Below the pieces are notes generated by a model, which did not search any database, was not told the DNA's origin, and saw only the letters and a list, made by a program, of their open reading frames with translations. Below are positions 46,301 through 53,677 of a stretch of DNA of 64,000 bases, one piece after another (positions within the stretch are counted from its first letter, which is position 1; each line of letters begins with the position of its first letter). Source of the DNA: Capnocytophaga ochracea DSM 7271. GTDB lineage: Bacteria > Bacteroidota > Bacteroidia > Flavobacteriales > Flavobacteriaceae. The position numbers were made by a program, and so were the translations under genes. The DNA lies in assembly GCF_000023285.1 (NCBI RefSeq), contig NC_013162.1:1-64000 (forward strand), written 5' to 3'.

Positions 46301-49249
46301 ATGAACTCCTATATTAAAATAATATGGAGGTGTATGACTCTTTGTAGTAGTGATAGTACCACTACAAGTGTTATAAGCCGAAGGCTCTTGCCAATTTACC
46401 GATTTACCACAGGCTCCCTGATCAGCAAAAACTGTAATATCATTAGGACAAGGTGTTCTAAACTTAATGGCATCACTTCCTGAAGCCACCTGTACAGTAG
46501 TAGATTTAGTGTATACTTTAGCATTACCACAACCTATACCTGGTTTCAAGTTATATTCAGCCAAATAGTGAGTAGTGGTCGTAATATCCTCAGAGAATGA
46601 AGGTCCCGATTGAAGTGGAGACGAAGTAGTTTTTTGTCCATTAGCATCAAGCTTAAACCATCGGATATCAAAAAGATGTCCTGATACTCCAAGAAATACT
46701 TTAACTGTATTAGTTTCGCATAATCCTGATTTATCTACTAATAAATAAGGATCAAAATCACCAGTACTATTTATCTCAATATCTTTATTTACTGTTTGGC
46801 AACGGTGAATAGTCCTCACCATATAGTGCCCCATAGGTAAATTAGAGAAAATATGATAATATTGGTTTTGTGACTGCTGGTAAGTTGCTTTTTTTACAAA
46901 AGTAGTTTGAGTAGAAGTAGCACTCGGTTTAGAGTACAGCTCATAGGTAACAGGGAAAGCCACTTGCTGTCCTGTTAAATCTACTGAAATCATACCAGTA
47001 TTGCTACCACTATTACATACTGCAGGGTTTAAAACAGGATTTAATTTCACCACATCTCCTATAGTAATCTCTCCATAATCTTTACTATCTCCTATATATG
47101 GAGTAGTGGGATCTCTTAAATCAAAAGAAGTATAATTACCAGAACTACCAGGAATAAAACCAAAGCTTCTAAATTTATAACCTTGGTAAATATCAGGATA
47201 TACCCTATATTTTCCTGGTAATAGGTTTGAAAAAGTCCCTCTATGTCCTGTTTTATAAGTATTAGTACCATCTACTTTTACAGGTTCCCAACTACGTCTA
47301 CCATTAGCGTCTTGTACTTCTTTTTCTAAATAAACTCTTTCTGAAAGAGAATTATTATATACAGAACGACCTAAATCATAGTTTATCTGTCCTATTTCAC
47401 AATCACGTTCATATTCTAATTTAGGAGTATAACGAGTTGCGGGTAAGAAAATATCTTTTGTAGTTGTATTATTACAAACATCAGTAACAGTAATTCTGTA
47501 ATTGCCAGAAGGCAAATTGGTATAACCCAATGAACGACTAGAAGGCATCGTATATTCTATTGGATAGGTAATGGTACGTGTAACAGTAGCCGACCAACTA
47601 ATCTTACCTTGATAAGTTACCGATTTTGTACCATCTACAGGAGCTATCTTAAATTTTAATGGGTAGTAAAAACCACTACCTAAATTCTGGAATAGAAAAG
47701 CTCCTGTTCCCTCATAAGAACCATAACCAGCTGGACGTAAGTTTTCCCAAATTTTATCAATCGGATTAGGAGATGTTTCTTTATTGTATATTACCTTTAC
47801 TTCCGAAGTACAAGTACCTTTACAAGTAGACGGGTCAGTATAAGTAAGGCGGTAAAGTCCTTCTCCTGTACCTCCGCTTAAAGTAACAAGCCCATTATAA
47901 TAAGGAGTTGTTGTCCACTGAGCTTTTCCTGAACTTGCCCCTACTGTACCCTCTTCTAAAGGAACATTTACCCAAGGACCTGCCGAGGTACCACTAGTAC
48001 TTCGCTCTAATTTAAAGTTTTGTATCTTTTGCTCACTAGGCCATTCTACACGATAATCGTAAGTTCCTCCATTTAAATTAGGTAATTTTCTATTATCATA
48101 ATATTTTATTTCATAAAAAAACTGTAATAGTTTTTCAATAGCTCCACAAGTACCTACTTTATGTCGTTCATATGAACGATTGCTTGTATTTAGTACTTCT
48201 GAAGAAGGACAAGAAGGTGTTGCTACTTGGTTGTCGTCCAATTTAACTCTTTCTACAATAGTATTTTTAGGTCCTTTTATAGTAATCTGTATTTCATCAC
48301 CTTTACGCAGCTCGTGTGTATCTACTTCTACAGAGGTATTTCCATCATACTTAAGTTGTATTTTTTTATAGCGACGGCTTAAAATGCGTATTTCTGCATT
48401 TCCCTGCTGATTAAAATGATCTCTAAGTACTTCTCTACTCGCATAAGCGGGCAAAACAGCTCCTTTTTCCTTATCAACAAGTTCAATTTTAATCTTAAAC
48501 CTATCGCAGTTTATTCCCAATCTGGTGAGATAACGCTTATTTGTTTTTATCTCAATACAATCAAAATTCTTTGTATCAGCAGGTATCTGTATATTCGGAA
48601 AACGACGTGTTTCCCCACAATCATTGTGTACATTTGTAATATCTCTTATTTGTACTTTTATAGTACTATTCTGAGGAATTCTATGTCCCGCATTACCTCT
48701 TACTTCTATATAGTTATTACCTATAGGGCGAGTAAAACTTTGTGCAGGAACAAGTACTTGGTCATTCATATCAAGTAAAGTTACCTCAAAAGGACCAATT
48801 CCTCCACTAGGTATTCGGAATCTTACTCCTCCATTATCCTTTCCACAAGTAGGAGCTAAAGCCTGCAAGTTCTGGATATTCATTATCTTATAGCTAGAAA
48901 TAACCTTTACGCTTTTAGCTTCAGAGTTCCCATTTTTCGCATCATATACTGTTACCGTATAGTTACCAGGATTTAAACTAGTAAAAGTATATTGCCCTGA
49001 GGTACCTCCTGCCATTCTCTCTAAACCTGAATCAGTTCCGTAACCCTCTAAGCGTACAAAATAACCTTCACTACCAGGCGCAGGACAACCCGAAGGAAGA
49101 GGTGATACTGGCTTTGCCTCTACCTTTAGCTGTGCATCGGAGTAACAAGTACCCGCCGTAGGCGTTACTTTTATGTCTATACATTGAGCTGACGCAACTC
49201 CTGCGAACATCAAAAACAAAATTGCTGATAAAAACTTTTTCATTATCAT
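37373..49249 (-). CDS. Giant SprB-like cell-surface protein, T9SS type B cargo
   Basis: 3,958 residues, 11.9 kb. A Sec signal (KKFLSAILFLMFAGVASAQ) precedes a long chain of beta-rich modules. Recognisable parts: HYR-like domain with CPNDITVFADQGACGKSV (about 930-1006), a DUF11-like segment (about 1013-1156), an Ig/PKD-like module with SYQWYKDGN (about 1176-1250), a jelly-roll-like domain (about 1796-1970), and many SprB-type repeats ending in motifs such as GTYSLVVTDANGC, GNYDITITDANSC and GSYIISVTDALGC. The last 85 residues (VPNFFTPDGDGINDVW onwards) are a gliding-type, T9SS type B sorting domain. It should be exported and displayed as an adhesin, possibly moved by the gliding motor. The ATG at 49243 is an equally good start. 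Confidence 0.93.
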   Translation of the reverse strand: MIMKKFLSAILFLMFAGVASAQCIDIKVTPTAGTCYSDAQLKVEAKPVSPLPSGCPAPGSEGYFVRLEGYGTDSGLERMAGGTSGQYTFTSLNPGNYTVTVYDAKNGNSEAKSVKVISSYKIMNIQNLQALAPTCGKDNGGVRFRIPSGGIGPFEVTLLDMNDQVLVPAQSFTRPIGNNYIEVRGNAGHRIPQNSTIKVQIRDITNVHNDCGETRRFPNIQIPADTKNFDCIEIKTNKRYLTRLGINCDRFKIKIELVDKEKGAVLPAYASREVLRDHFNQQGNAEIRILSRRYKKIQLKYDGNTSVEVDTHELRKGDEIQITIKGPKNTIVERVKLDDNQVATPSCPSSEVLNTSNRSYERHKVGTCGAIEKLLQFFYEIKYYDNRKLPNLNGGTYDYRVEWPSEQKIQNFKLERSTSGTSAGPWVNVPLEEGTVGASSGKAQWTTTPYYNGLVTLSGGTGEGLYRLTYTDPSTCKGTCTSEVKVIYNKETSPNPIDKIWENLRPAGYGSYEGTGAFLFQNLGSGFYYPLKFKIAPVDGTKSVTYQGKISWSATVTRTITYPIEYTMPSSRSLGYTNLPSGNYRITVTDVCNNTTTKDIFLPATRYTPKLEYERDCEIGQINYDLGRSVYNNSLSERVYLEKEVQDANGRRSWEPVKVDGTNTYKTGHRGTFSNLLPGKYRVYPDIYQGYKFRSFGFIPGSSGNYTSFDLRDPTTPYIGDSKDYGEITIGDVVKLNPVLNPAVCNSGSNTGMISVDLTGQQVAFPVTYELYSKPSATSTQTTFVKKATYQQSQNQYYHIFSNLPMGHYMVRTIHRCQTVNKDIEINSTGDFDPYLLVDKSGLCETNTVKVFLGVSGHLFDIRWFKLDANGQKTTSSPLQSGPSFSEDITTTTHYLAEYNLKPGIGCGNAKVYTKSTTVQVASGSDAIKFRTPCPNDITVFADQGACGKSVNWQEPSAYNTCSGTITTTKSHTPPYYFNIGVHTVTYAFSDVKGNTISCSFTVTVKSNATKLKSSHRYTDTSGNTITQLTPNQEFFYVLTYQNDGLENINKATINVKLPANTTVVTNGNPDLNGAGDGTVNNPLPQSSYNNATKSYQFVIGGIAGGVQLQSTLKAGDPARVIRIPLKLVGDCNDFLKPCENFLKTSMNIDYEGGAAGCTGNQQTEAGTKTITINTTDCNRQEVFCGTGAMTFEAVGGFTSYQWYKDGNLLPGETKQSIVANSPGVYKVEKTNFCEGVSVVTVETINYQGISPTTDPIRAQAQNIGVTCPGDGSWTSHFYFCQGGSKNIRVSYKNTAFEWQQWSGGCTEASPDCRNTDDNCWNPVHSNATFTANSAGKYRLHLKDCNENFYFEVFTAGLSGNLTDKIDETNYSQGSVRLTLSTSGVNYKVEIYKGAVLLRTDNINTNDYRIPNLRQDTYDIKVTSVQIPGCEYNGNVTIDKLTEMTMTAAFKGWKDCNTAKLQLKAEGGKPTYRFYIWSINGVQQFADEQTAIASATPIALQLGHQTSVDVDVPNITQVGEYVFIVGDMDNGKFALSNKVTITPPDPHSYTLSVTQEIECESNPNSGHINMIFPAGSQHQNRTINLYKLDNNGNRITPAFKTSSGGLFTGLPAGSYEIEMKSNVGGNICTYSQKPIVIAPTKDPLRAFAGVVADKDCDASNQYKIAVNNVAGGTPPYRYSFDGETTYGTNNVGFMGGSGNVYVKDSKDCRIVIPVNIVAQTVPTLTVANPITYRCDNGYGMVTVTIASTTSQTYEYSIDGSGKTAIAGNTFSRWLAPGTHSITVYYKTLNTATTPNVLYVEDFGKGANECLSGATTGLVCKTDGDLADGNYVVTKQVGTNASWVPSPTDPSGGRYLAIAGNGSSELVYEKRITGATALTPITVSFDALNLISSTSGVAPRFSVELHKSDGALLRGKNVGTVNATSWKNVSVTFTEAELTGLTDGTLIVKIVNTAAASYGNLGNDYAVDNIKVAQATQYCASQVSQLVNIEKFKQMRIEKYGAEKNVSCKGASDGQVRIRVINPASNTVKYSIDPHQAVWTTTTLDAQGVFTITGLSATQNGVVAVQDANNPNCITTLQTGYKIGEPTSIVPTAVVMEKITCYNGGKAKVKVSATGGTPGYQYQVGLVTGTLSAPQPAAKTPNPYEFNNLVAGTYSLVVTDANGCKTETTFEIEDKATISATAEPQSYCYRTGDEKKVVITMLSGNGNYKVQRVGGAIYSFNTNSYVYPDALPAGNHTFVITDGFGCSTTVTTQVYDPLTLQVSPTTQQYADCKGGSVTYTLTAQGGIPTAMKEFKYSVDNGVTYTTIATAPSQATVAVSVATTTVIRFQVTYKPDGSECTAERYITLLSDSPRFLKPFTTTKATCGKANGSVTITPSDYYVGTASYTLVIKDTGGAVQSATALAQGNYVAELTDNRGCVASQTFTIGAVPQLTATAAVTKQMGCTSAAADLAAITVTLVNGGGTPPFAVHLRNNLNGYESTHTLTASNNMPTEFTGLDYGNYDITITDANSCETKLSTVINPNSNVMSITAETPTSCTTTSSMVIKASNGTTFSATTNAYFAVYRPGIVNPPNASTATQVTTSNLNGGTDTWYKGTASGAGVAVKIPNLTPGVQYTFVVYNITTGCRYTQQATMPVPTASTLGATLQVANVKCAGGNDGTVSYTLTGFQGSTTAITWKIFREDNHQQVGAGGSVTAPFHTTQNTNSNLPAGKYYIEFTENTGCVKAFPFEVKRSAVALQVSTIATQKASCSTLGQAWLNIKGGTASYTYGYVTAGGAYNPAVMTGTTQASTYINLPAGNWDVYVSDAYGCIQHATVTIGMFDVPRISDVTALNCQAYNNITGKIPVRVTLNQIGQGNHYYTLDGSADQPVVWTIANQAFEVEVSPLVNHTIVVKDVNGCATSTTFSTTAIITATATVSKVKTCATPTAEITVVATGGTGVYSYTLERLDNGSLAGEIIRENVALPAGGVVTITNPTEAATYRISIFDAETRDCPIVKEVQVVDPTPIDPSTIVAQAYNEKCNLGLTATPTGSIDVAIPTDPDTYTFRITSAIDLTDGSNVTVTTTPSTAGTHNATFTQLRGTTQGVRYQITVTNSTGCTAMVETILTSPEPLSFDADVLSATQYVCEGGAGMTTPKVSVDVTKIQGGIPPYTTEFFDGAGNSLGTGTEYTLTNLNGGSFYVSIKDASGTCSTNTASVTVAPAFALTSMSITTTTSVTCVVDEVINISLTVTPTYIAGTPLRYTIRGTDNGFVAITSTTATTLSVPLTGSSGFGNSNYTIEVINERTGCSITGVHSIRQPNTFAIESTNPVRAVCHNDNGSITLGLVDTDLSNGDQSANGYTYTITSVGATVATSTSATIPAGTRSFTVNLKGGSYDIEVTVNGVGCKVPKIRFTIPSNPAEIEVRDARQKVSVDCANKNGVAALTVVGGQETFTVTLTPVGGGTPHVQTNVRAGAPGIEFGGLDAGSYIISVTDALGCATATGTLSVTIDPYSGINTSTISVTTTPITCIDADDGTLKVTGVTGGARPYHYILVRTSATGSDLPEIATNEGEATFTGIKPGTYRVDIVDAKNCSVTVAGSYSFTNPQPITADIDVTNSTFFTCYGENGGSVTVHNIAGGTGSYTVNIVRADNNQKIDGRSGVTTGSSETFSGLAPSPKNTYYQVVIQDTNKCTMTKTLSFTVEEFPDIAISYVEQEGTCEMNTNNYVDHLIVRFRNTEVDYSKITYSLNGTASRTAFTRTVGNIAYIDNFDRTTRTQTIHIHYTAVAPITGYCTTSKTFTVDQITPLVLSQVTNTTLNTIEVIATGGVTSTVKGYTYYFNGVDSGDNRVYKIKHNDPERIDNGRRIKIIEVKVEDAQGCVRTMTIEKEYLDIEVPNFFTPDGDGINDVWKPKNLDNNVNARFYIFDRYGRRVALLRSGEGWDGTYDGRSLPAGDYWYIIEVNDELYDKREFYGNFTLYR

Positions 49250-49325
49250 TAGTTATTAAACTATGGTATATAAAACTGCTATTCTTAAAACTAATATGTA
49301 TATTATGTATACAGAGTTAGTGCGA

Positions 49326-49355
49326 CAAAAGTAATCTTTTTTTTTTTAATTACAC
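49326..49355 (-). promoter_or_regulatory. Promoter of the giant gene with an 11-T tract in the spacer
   Basis: On the minus strand, TACTTTTG (CAAAAGTA at 49326-49333 on +) is a good -7 element. 19 nt upstream, at 49353-49355, lies GTG in place of TTG. An 11-T run at 49337-49347 (A11 on the transcribed sense strand) is inside the spacer. The start codon is about 76 nt downstream. Confidence 0.55.
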
Positions 49356-49692
49356 ATCATTAAAGTATATATTTTTACGTTTTTAAATCAAAAAAAATAT
49401 AGGTTTTTCATTTCCAATATTTTACACTATGTTAAAGTCTTGTTAAAGTTTTACCCAAATACATTTTAGATGTTTTTTAAGTTGTAAAAACTTTTCTTTT
49501 TGCAGAAATAAAATACGACTTCAATAATATTTTATCTAACAAATAATATAAGACACATTAAAAATATCTATAGCGTTAAATTAAATATTGCTAAATTACT
49601 TTACATAAAAAGTGAAGAGATGTTTTCTATTTACGGCTACCTTCCTCGTGCAGAGAAAAAGCCCCAAATTTGACCCAGTTATTTTAAGAAGT

Positions 49693-49734
49693 TAGGCGTA
49701 ATCAGTCTTTAAACCAGACTAATTACGCCTATTT
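49693..49734 (-). terminator. Terminator after initiator tRNA
   Basis: On the minus strand, TAGGCGTAATTAGTCT pairs with AGACTGATTACGCCTA (one mismatch) and is preceded by the tRNA 3' end. Confidence 0.82.
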
Positions 49735-49736
49735 TG

Positions 49737-49809
<73 letters not shown>

Positions 49810-49820
49810 ATTTCTGGGTG

Positions 49821-49850
49821 CAAAAGTACAACCTTTTTTTTATATACCAA
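49821..49850 (-). promoter_or_regulatory. Consensus promoter for initiator tRNA
   Basis: On the minus strand: TTG (CAA at 49848-49850 on +), exactly 19 nt, then TACTTTTG (49821-49828). It is 11 nt upstream of the tRNA 5' end. Confidence 0.8.
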
Positions 49851-49879
49851 AATTTTTTAGGTATTATTTTTTATACTTT

Positions 49880-50989
49880 TCACTCTTCTATATATACTCT
49901 CTTGATTCTGTGCGCCATAGAGGTAATAAGTTCATAAGAAATTGTCCCTGCCGATTCAGCTAATGTCTCAGCTGTATGGTCTTTATCAAATACAATTACC
50001 TCTCCTCCCTCTTCACAAGGAATATTAGTAACGTCTACCAATATCATATCCATACACACATTACCTATAATAGGCGCCTTCTTCCCATTGATAAATACAA
50101 AGCCTTTCCCCTTACCGTAAATACGGTTGATTCCATCAGCGTGACCTACCGGTATAGTAGCTGTTTTAGTAATATGGTCAGCAATGTAACCGCGATTATA
50201 GCCTAAACTATCACCTACTTGCAAAGTGTGTATTTGTGAGATAACGCTTTTGAGAGTCATAATAGGCGTAAGATATTGTTGTAGCTGAGCGTCATTGGCA
50301 AAGCCGTACATTCCTATACCACAACGCACCATATCAAACTGAGCGTGGGCATAATTCAGTATACCTGAAGTATTACACTGGTGGTAAATTACTTTATGAG
50401 AGAAAGTTTTGTTTATCTTTTCTTGGAAAGCAATAAAAGTCTTAATCTGATTTTCAGTAAACTCTTTCTCATTCATATCCTCTGAAGCCGCTAAATGAGA
50501 ATAAGCCGTTTTCACTGTCACCGTAGTATTATTTTTTAACAAAGCGAGCACTTCATCTATTTCATTTAAATCAAACCCCAAGCGATTAAGCCCTGTGTTA
50601 CATTTAAGGTGCACAGGATATTTTACCAAATGGTGTTTCTCAGCATACTCCAAGAATAACTTTGTAATACGCTGTGAATATAATGTCGGTTCTAATTTAT
50701 ATTTTACAATATCATCAAAATTAATAGGTTGTGGGTGTAACACCAATATAGGAAGTGTAATACCTGCTTCTCTCAAAGCTTTACCTTCGGAAGTGTAGGC
50801 AACTGCAAAGTAATTCGCCAATCCTTTCTTTTGCAAATGTAAAGCTATAGGCACCGAATTATTCCCATAAGAGGAAGCTTTTACCACTCCCAAAAACAAA
50901 GTTGTAGGTTTGAGTCGGCTTTTTAAGTAAAGAACGTTTTTTTCTAAGGCGGTAAGGTTAATTTCTAAAACGGTTTCTTCTGTTTTCAT
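49880..50989 (-). CDS. alr: Alanine racemase
   Basis: A 369-residue PLP enzyme that makes D-alanine for peptidoglycan. The PLP lysine is in VVKASSYGNN (about 35-44, Lys37); the family usually reads KA(D/N)AYG here. RCGIGMYGFAND and the second catalytic region SLGYNRGYIAD, with the PVGHADGINR stretch, are present. It overlaps the enoyl-CoA hydratase gene by 4 bp, with that gene first. Confidence 0.94.
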   Translation of the reverse strand: MKTEETVLEINLTALEKNVLYLKSRLKPTTLFLGVVKASSYGNNSVPIALHLQKKGLANYFAVAYTSEGKALREAGITLPILVLHPQPINFDDIVKYKLEPTLYSQRITKLFLEYAEKHHLVKYPVHLKCNTGLNRLGFDLNEIDEVLALLKNNTTVTVKTAYSHLAASEDMNEKEFTENQIKTFIAFQEKINKTFSHKVIYHQCNTSGILNYAHAQFDMVRCGIGMYGFANDAQLQQYLTPIMTLKSVISQIHTLQVGDSLGYNRGYIADHITKTATIPVGHADGINRIYGKGKGFVFINGKKAPIIGNVCMDMILVDVTNIPCEEGGEVIVFDKDHTAETLAESAGTISYELITSMAHRIKRVYIEE

Positions 50990-51753
50990 TTATTCTTCAA
51001 TTTTTCTAACATTAATCTTGTTTGCTCTGAAAGTACTAATTTTCCTGAAATAGCTGCGTTATTTATGAGTTCTTGTTCCCAATGCTCAGTGTGTTGCCAA
51101 GTGATGCGTTTCATTTCTGACAAAGCTACTGGGTTGGATTTCAGAAGCGTAACTATAAAAAGGTCTATCGCTTCGTCCATATCTTTTGTATTTTCGAACA
51201 CGCGAGCAATCAACCCTTTCTGTTGAGCCCAATAAGCACTTTTCCATTGGTCAGGAGCCATAAAAAGTTCGTTGAGTGTTGCTTGTCCGGCTTTACGTAA
51301 GATTGCAGGAGCAATCACAAAAGGACCTATGCCCAGTGAAAGTTCCGATAGCTTGATACTCGCTGTTTCGGTAGCAAACACATAGTCTAAGGTAGCGAGT
51401 AAGCCCACTCCTCCGCCAACAGCCTTGCCTTGAGCGCGCCCAATAATAAGTTTTTTACAGCGACGCATCGCCAAAAAAAGATGCGCAAAGCCCTCAAAGA
51501 AACGTTTTCCTTCTTCTTCATTGCTAACGGCTAAGAGCTCGTCAAAAGAAGCTCCTGCACAAAAAGCTCTATCTCCTTCACTCTTGAGAAGTATAATGCT
51601 TACTTCTTCATTTTCAGAAAGCGCATCAATTTCTTTGGTAAGTCTGTTTAGCAACTCCAAAGGGAAAGAGTTCGCATTAGGATGTCCAAAAGTAGTAACA
51701 GCCAGTTTTTTATCTATTTTCGTATACAACGAACCTTGCAATCTATCAGTCAT
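50986..51753 (-). CDS. Enoyl-CoA hydratase/isomerase family protein
   Basis: About 255 residues of the crotonase fold. The oxyanion-hole segments are FCAGASFDEL and GKAVGGGVGLLATLDYV. The catalytic Glu usual for true hydratases is not obvious, so it may act as an isomerase or another crotonase. A longer frame to 51795 would place the start upstream of the -7 promoter element, so the ATG at 51753 (MTDRLQGSLY) is preferred. It overlaps alr by 4 bp (ATGA), implying translational coupling. Confidence 0.85.
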   Translation of the reverse strand: MTDRLQGSLYTKIDKKLAVTTFGHPNANSFPLELLNRLTKEIDALSENEEVSIILLKSEGDRAFCAGASFDELLAVSNEEEGKRFFEGFAHLFLAMRRCKKLIIGRAQGKAVGGGVGLLATLDYVFATETASIKLSELSLGIGPFVIAPAILRKAGQATLNELFMAPDQWKSAYWAQQKGLIARVFENTKDMDEAIDLFIVTLLKSNPVALSEMKRITWQHTEHWEQELINNAAISGKLVLSEQTRLMLEKLKNK

Positions 51754-51772
51754 TGTTATTATAAATTTATGG

Positions 51773-51780
51773 CAAAAGTA
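51773..51780 (-). promoter_or_regulatory. -7 element (TACTTTTG) for the hydratase-alr pair
   Basis: CAAAAGTA on + reads TACTTTTG on -. It lies inside the N-terminal extension of the longer frame, which supports the ATG at 51753. Confidence 0.6.
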
Positions 51781-51801
51781 TAACTTTTTTCGCAAATAGG
51801 T

Positions 51802-51831
51802 TTGGTAATTAGAAAAAATATTTTACCTTTG
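51802..51831 (+). promoter_or_regulatory. Consensus promoter for tRNA-Ala
   Basis: TTG at 51802-51804, exactly 19 nt, TACCTTTG at 51824-51831. The tRNA starts 12 nt later. Confidence 0.85.
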
Positions 51832-51842
51832 CGCTTGCAAAC

Positions 51843-51916
51843 GGGGATGTAGCTCAGTTGGCTAGAGCGTTTGGCTGGCAGCCAAAAGGTCGTGGGTTCG
51901 AGCCCCATCTTCTCCA
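51843..51916 (+). tRNA. tRNA-Ala (anticodon GGC)
   Basis: A 74-nt cloverleaf. The anticodon loop CTGGCAG gives GGC at 51877-51879. The acceptor stem has G3:U70, the main identity signal for alanyl-tRNA synthetase. One T-T mismatch (6:67) is present in the acceptor stem. CCA is not encoded. Confidence 0.95.
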
Positions 51917-51923
51917 CAAGCAA

Positions 51924-51960
51924 AAAAGATGATTAAAAGTAGAACTTTTAATCATCTTTT
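51924..51960 (+). terminator. Terminator after tRNA-Ala
   Basis: AAAAGATGATTAAAAGT pairs with ACTTTTAATCATCTTTT around AGA, followed by a T-run. Confidence 0.9.
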
Positions 51961-52029
51961 CTTTGTTTATTCTTCTTCTGTCTGCGAAGCTCACTCTGTT
52001 TATCTTTCGTCATTCCTTCGTTCATTGTT

Positions 52030-52240
52030 CATTTGCCCGTGCGGCTCGCACCGTTTATCCTTCGTCATTCCTTCGTTCTTTGTTCATTTGCCCGTGCGGC
52101 TCGCACCGTCTTTTGTTCGTCTTTTGTTCGTCTTTTGTTCGTCTTTTGTTCGTCTTTTGTTCGTCTTTTGTTCGTCTTTCCTTCATCTGCCCGTGTGGCT
52201 TGCACCGTCTTTCATATAAGTTTTCTATAAGCTAAGCATA
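52030..52240 (-). repeat. Intergenic repeat block 4
   Basis: It has three inverted hairpin words (GTGCGGCTCGCAC near 52037 and 52095, and GTGTGGCTTGCAC near 52192, which is imperfect). Between them are about seven TTCGTCTTTTG units (52115-52180). Same orientation as block 3. It lies between tRNA-Ala and the nqr operon. Confidence 0.85.
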
Positions 52241-52313
52241 CCTTATTCTGGCATTATTGGCATTATTGACATTATCGACGTTATTAGTTTTTCTCTCATT
52301 TCCTTATCAATAA

Positions 52314-52345
52314 AAAAATCCGACTTATCACTAAGTCGGATTTTT
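52314..52345. terminator. Terminator of the nqr operon
   Basis: AAAAATCCGACTTA (52314-52327) pairs with TAAGTCGGATTTTT (52332-52345), 19 bp beyond the nqrF stop, with T-runs both ways. Confidence 0.87.
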
Positions 52346-52363
52346 GTATAATGTAGGTAGTTA

Positions 52364-53677
52364 TTAACCACCAAAGTCGTCGAAACGAATGTTCTCATCG
52401 GGCATACCAAAGTCTTGACCCATTTTCTGAACGGCTTTGTTCATCATTGGAGGACCGCAGAAGTACAATTCTATATCTTCTGGAGCTTCGTGTTTGCTCA
52501 AATACTGTTCAATTACAGCGTTGTGAACAAATCCTAAGAAGCCATCGCCTTCAGGATCATTAATATCTTTCTTCACTTTCCAGTTGTCTTCAGGTAGTGG
52601 TTCAGAAAGTACAATAAAGAATCTAAAGTTAGGGAACTCGCGCTCTAATTCACGGAAATGTTCTACATAGAACAACTCGCGTTTTGAACGGCCTCCGTAC
52701 CAATAAGTAACTTTCCTATTAGTTTTTAAGGTTTTAAAAAGGTGATACAAGTGCGAACGCATAGGCGCCATACCAGCTCCTCCTCCTACATATAACATCT
52801 CAGCGTTAGAATCATTGATGAAGAACTCGCCATAAGGTCCTGAGATGGTTACCTTGTCCCCTGGTTTACGTGAGAAAATATAAGAAGAAGCTACCCCAGG
52901 ATTTACGTCCATCCATCCTCCTTTAGCTCTATCAAAAGGAGGCGTAGCGATACGCACATTCAACATTATACGGCGTCCCTCTGCTGGATAGGAAGCCATA
53001 GAGTAAGCACGCTCTGCCAGTTCTGGATTCTTCATTACAAGAGGCCATAACTTAAACTTATCCCACTCCATTCTGAACTTATCAGGCTCTCCTGGGTGTT
53101 CTTTAGGGTGTGCAGTGATATCAATATCAGAATATTTCACTTCACAAGCAGGAATTTCAATCTGAATGTATCCTCCTGGTTTGTAGTCCATATCCTCTGG
53201 GAGTTCTACCACAAACTCTTTAATAAACGAAGCCACATTATAGTTGCTCACTACAGTAGCTTCCCATTTCTTGATACCAAACACTTGTTCTGGTACGCCT
53301 ATTTGCATATCTTGTTTTACTTTCACTTGGCAAGCTAAACGCATACCTTCTTTGAGTTCCTTCTTTGTAAAGTGAGGCGTTTCTGTAGGAAGAGCCTCTC
53401 CTCCTCCCTCATACACGTGGCATTTACATTGTAAACAAGACCCCTTACCACCACAAGCTGATGGCAAGAAAATCTTCTCGTTACCCAAAGTAGAAAGCAA
53501 TGAACCGCCGATAGGCACTTCAATTACTTTGTCTTTATTAATTGTAATTTTCACAGGTCCCGATGGGGTTAGTTTCTGTTTTACGTAAAGCAAAATAGCT
53601 ACTAACAGCAGGATTATTACCAATAATCCTATTACCGTTACCGTAATAGTTGTTAATATTTCACTTGCTAATATCAT
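52364..53677 (-). CDS. nqrF: NqrF, NADH-oxidising subunit of Na+-NQR
   Basis: A 437-residue subunit. One N-terminal membrane helix (about 11-31) is followed by a 2Fe-2S ferredoxin domain with ligands C75, C81, C84 and C116 (spacing C-x5-C-x2-C). Then come an FAD domain ([11 protein letters not shown]) and an NADH domain ([18 protein letters not shown]). It takes electrons from NADH and passes them into the pump. Its start overlaps nqrE by 17 bp. Confidence 0.96.
   Translation of the reverse strand: MILASEILTTITVTVIGLLVIILLLVAILLYVKQKLTPSGPVKITINKDKVIEVPIGGSLLSTLGNEKIFLPSACGGKGSCLQCKCHVYEGGGEALPTETPHFTKKELKEGMRLACQVKVKQDMQIGVPEQVFGIKKWEATVVSNYNVASFIKEFVVELPEDMDYKPGGYIQIEIPACEVKYSDIDITAHPKEHPGEPDKFRMEWDKFKLWPLVMKNPELAERAYSMASYPAEGRRIMLNVRIATPPFDRAKGGWMDVNPGVASSYIFSRKPGDKVTISGPYGEFFINDSNAEMLYVGGGAGMAPMRSHLYHLFKTLKTNRKVTYWYGGRSKRELFYVEHFRELEREFPNFRFFIVLSEPLPEDNWKVKKDINDPEGDGFLGFVHNAVIEQYLSKHEAPEDIELYFCGPPMMNKAVQKMGQDFGMPDENIRFDDFGG

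Larger units (their letters stand above)
49250..49736. other. Gene-free AT-rich leader region of the giant gene
   Basis: Apart from the promoter above, and the tRNA terminator at 49693-49731, I see no gene. A 17-codon frame at 49620-49673 (MFSIYGYLPRAEKKPQI) is too short to support. Confidence 0.6.

Noticed and set aside
37563-48778. Numerous plus-strand frames of 60-200 residues inside the giant gene
   Set aside because: They are antisense shadows of a repetitive, Thr/Val-rich gene, lack start context and have low-complexity Ser/Tyr/Ile compositions.
49620-49673. 17-codon frame upstream of the giant gene
   Set aside because: Too short and unsupported by a ribosome binding site or conservation evidence.
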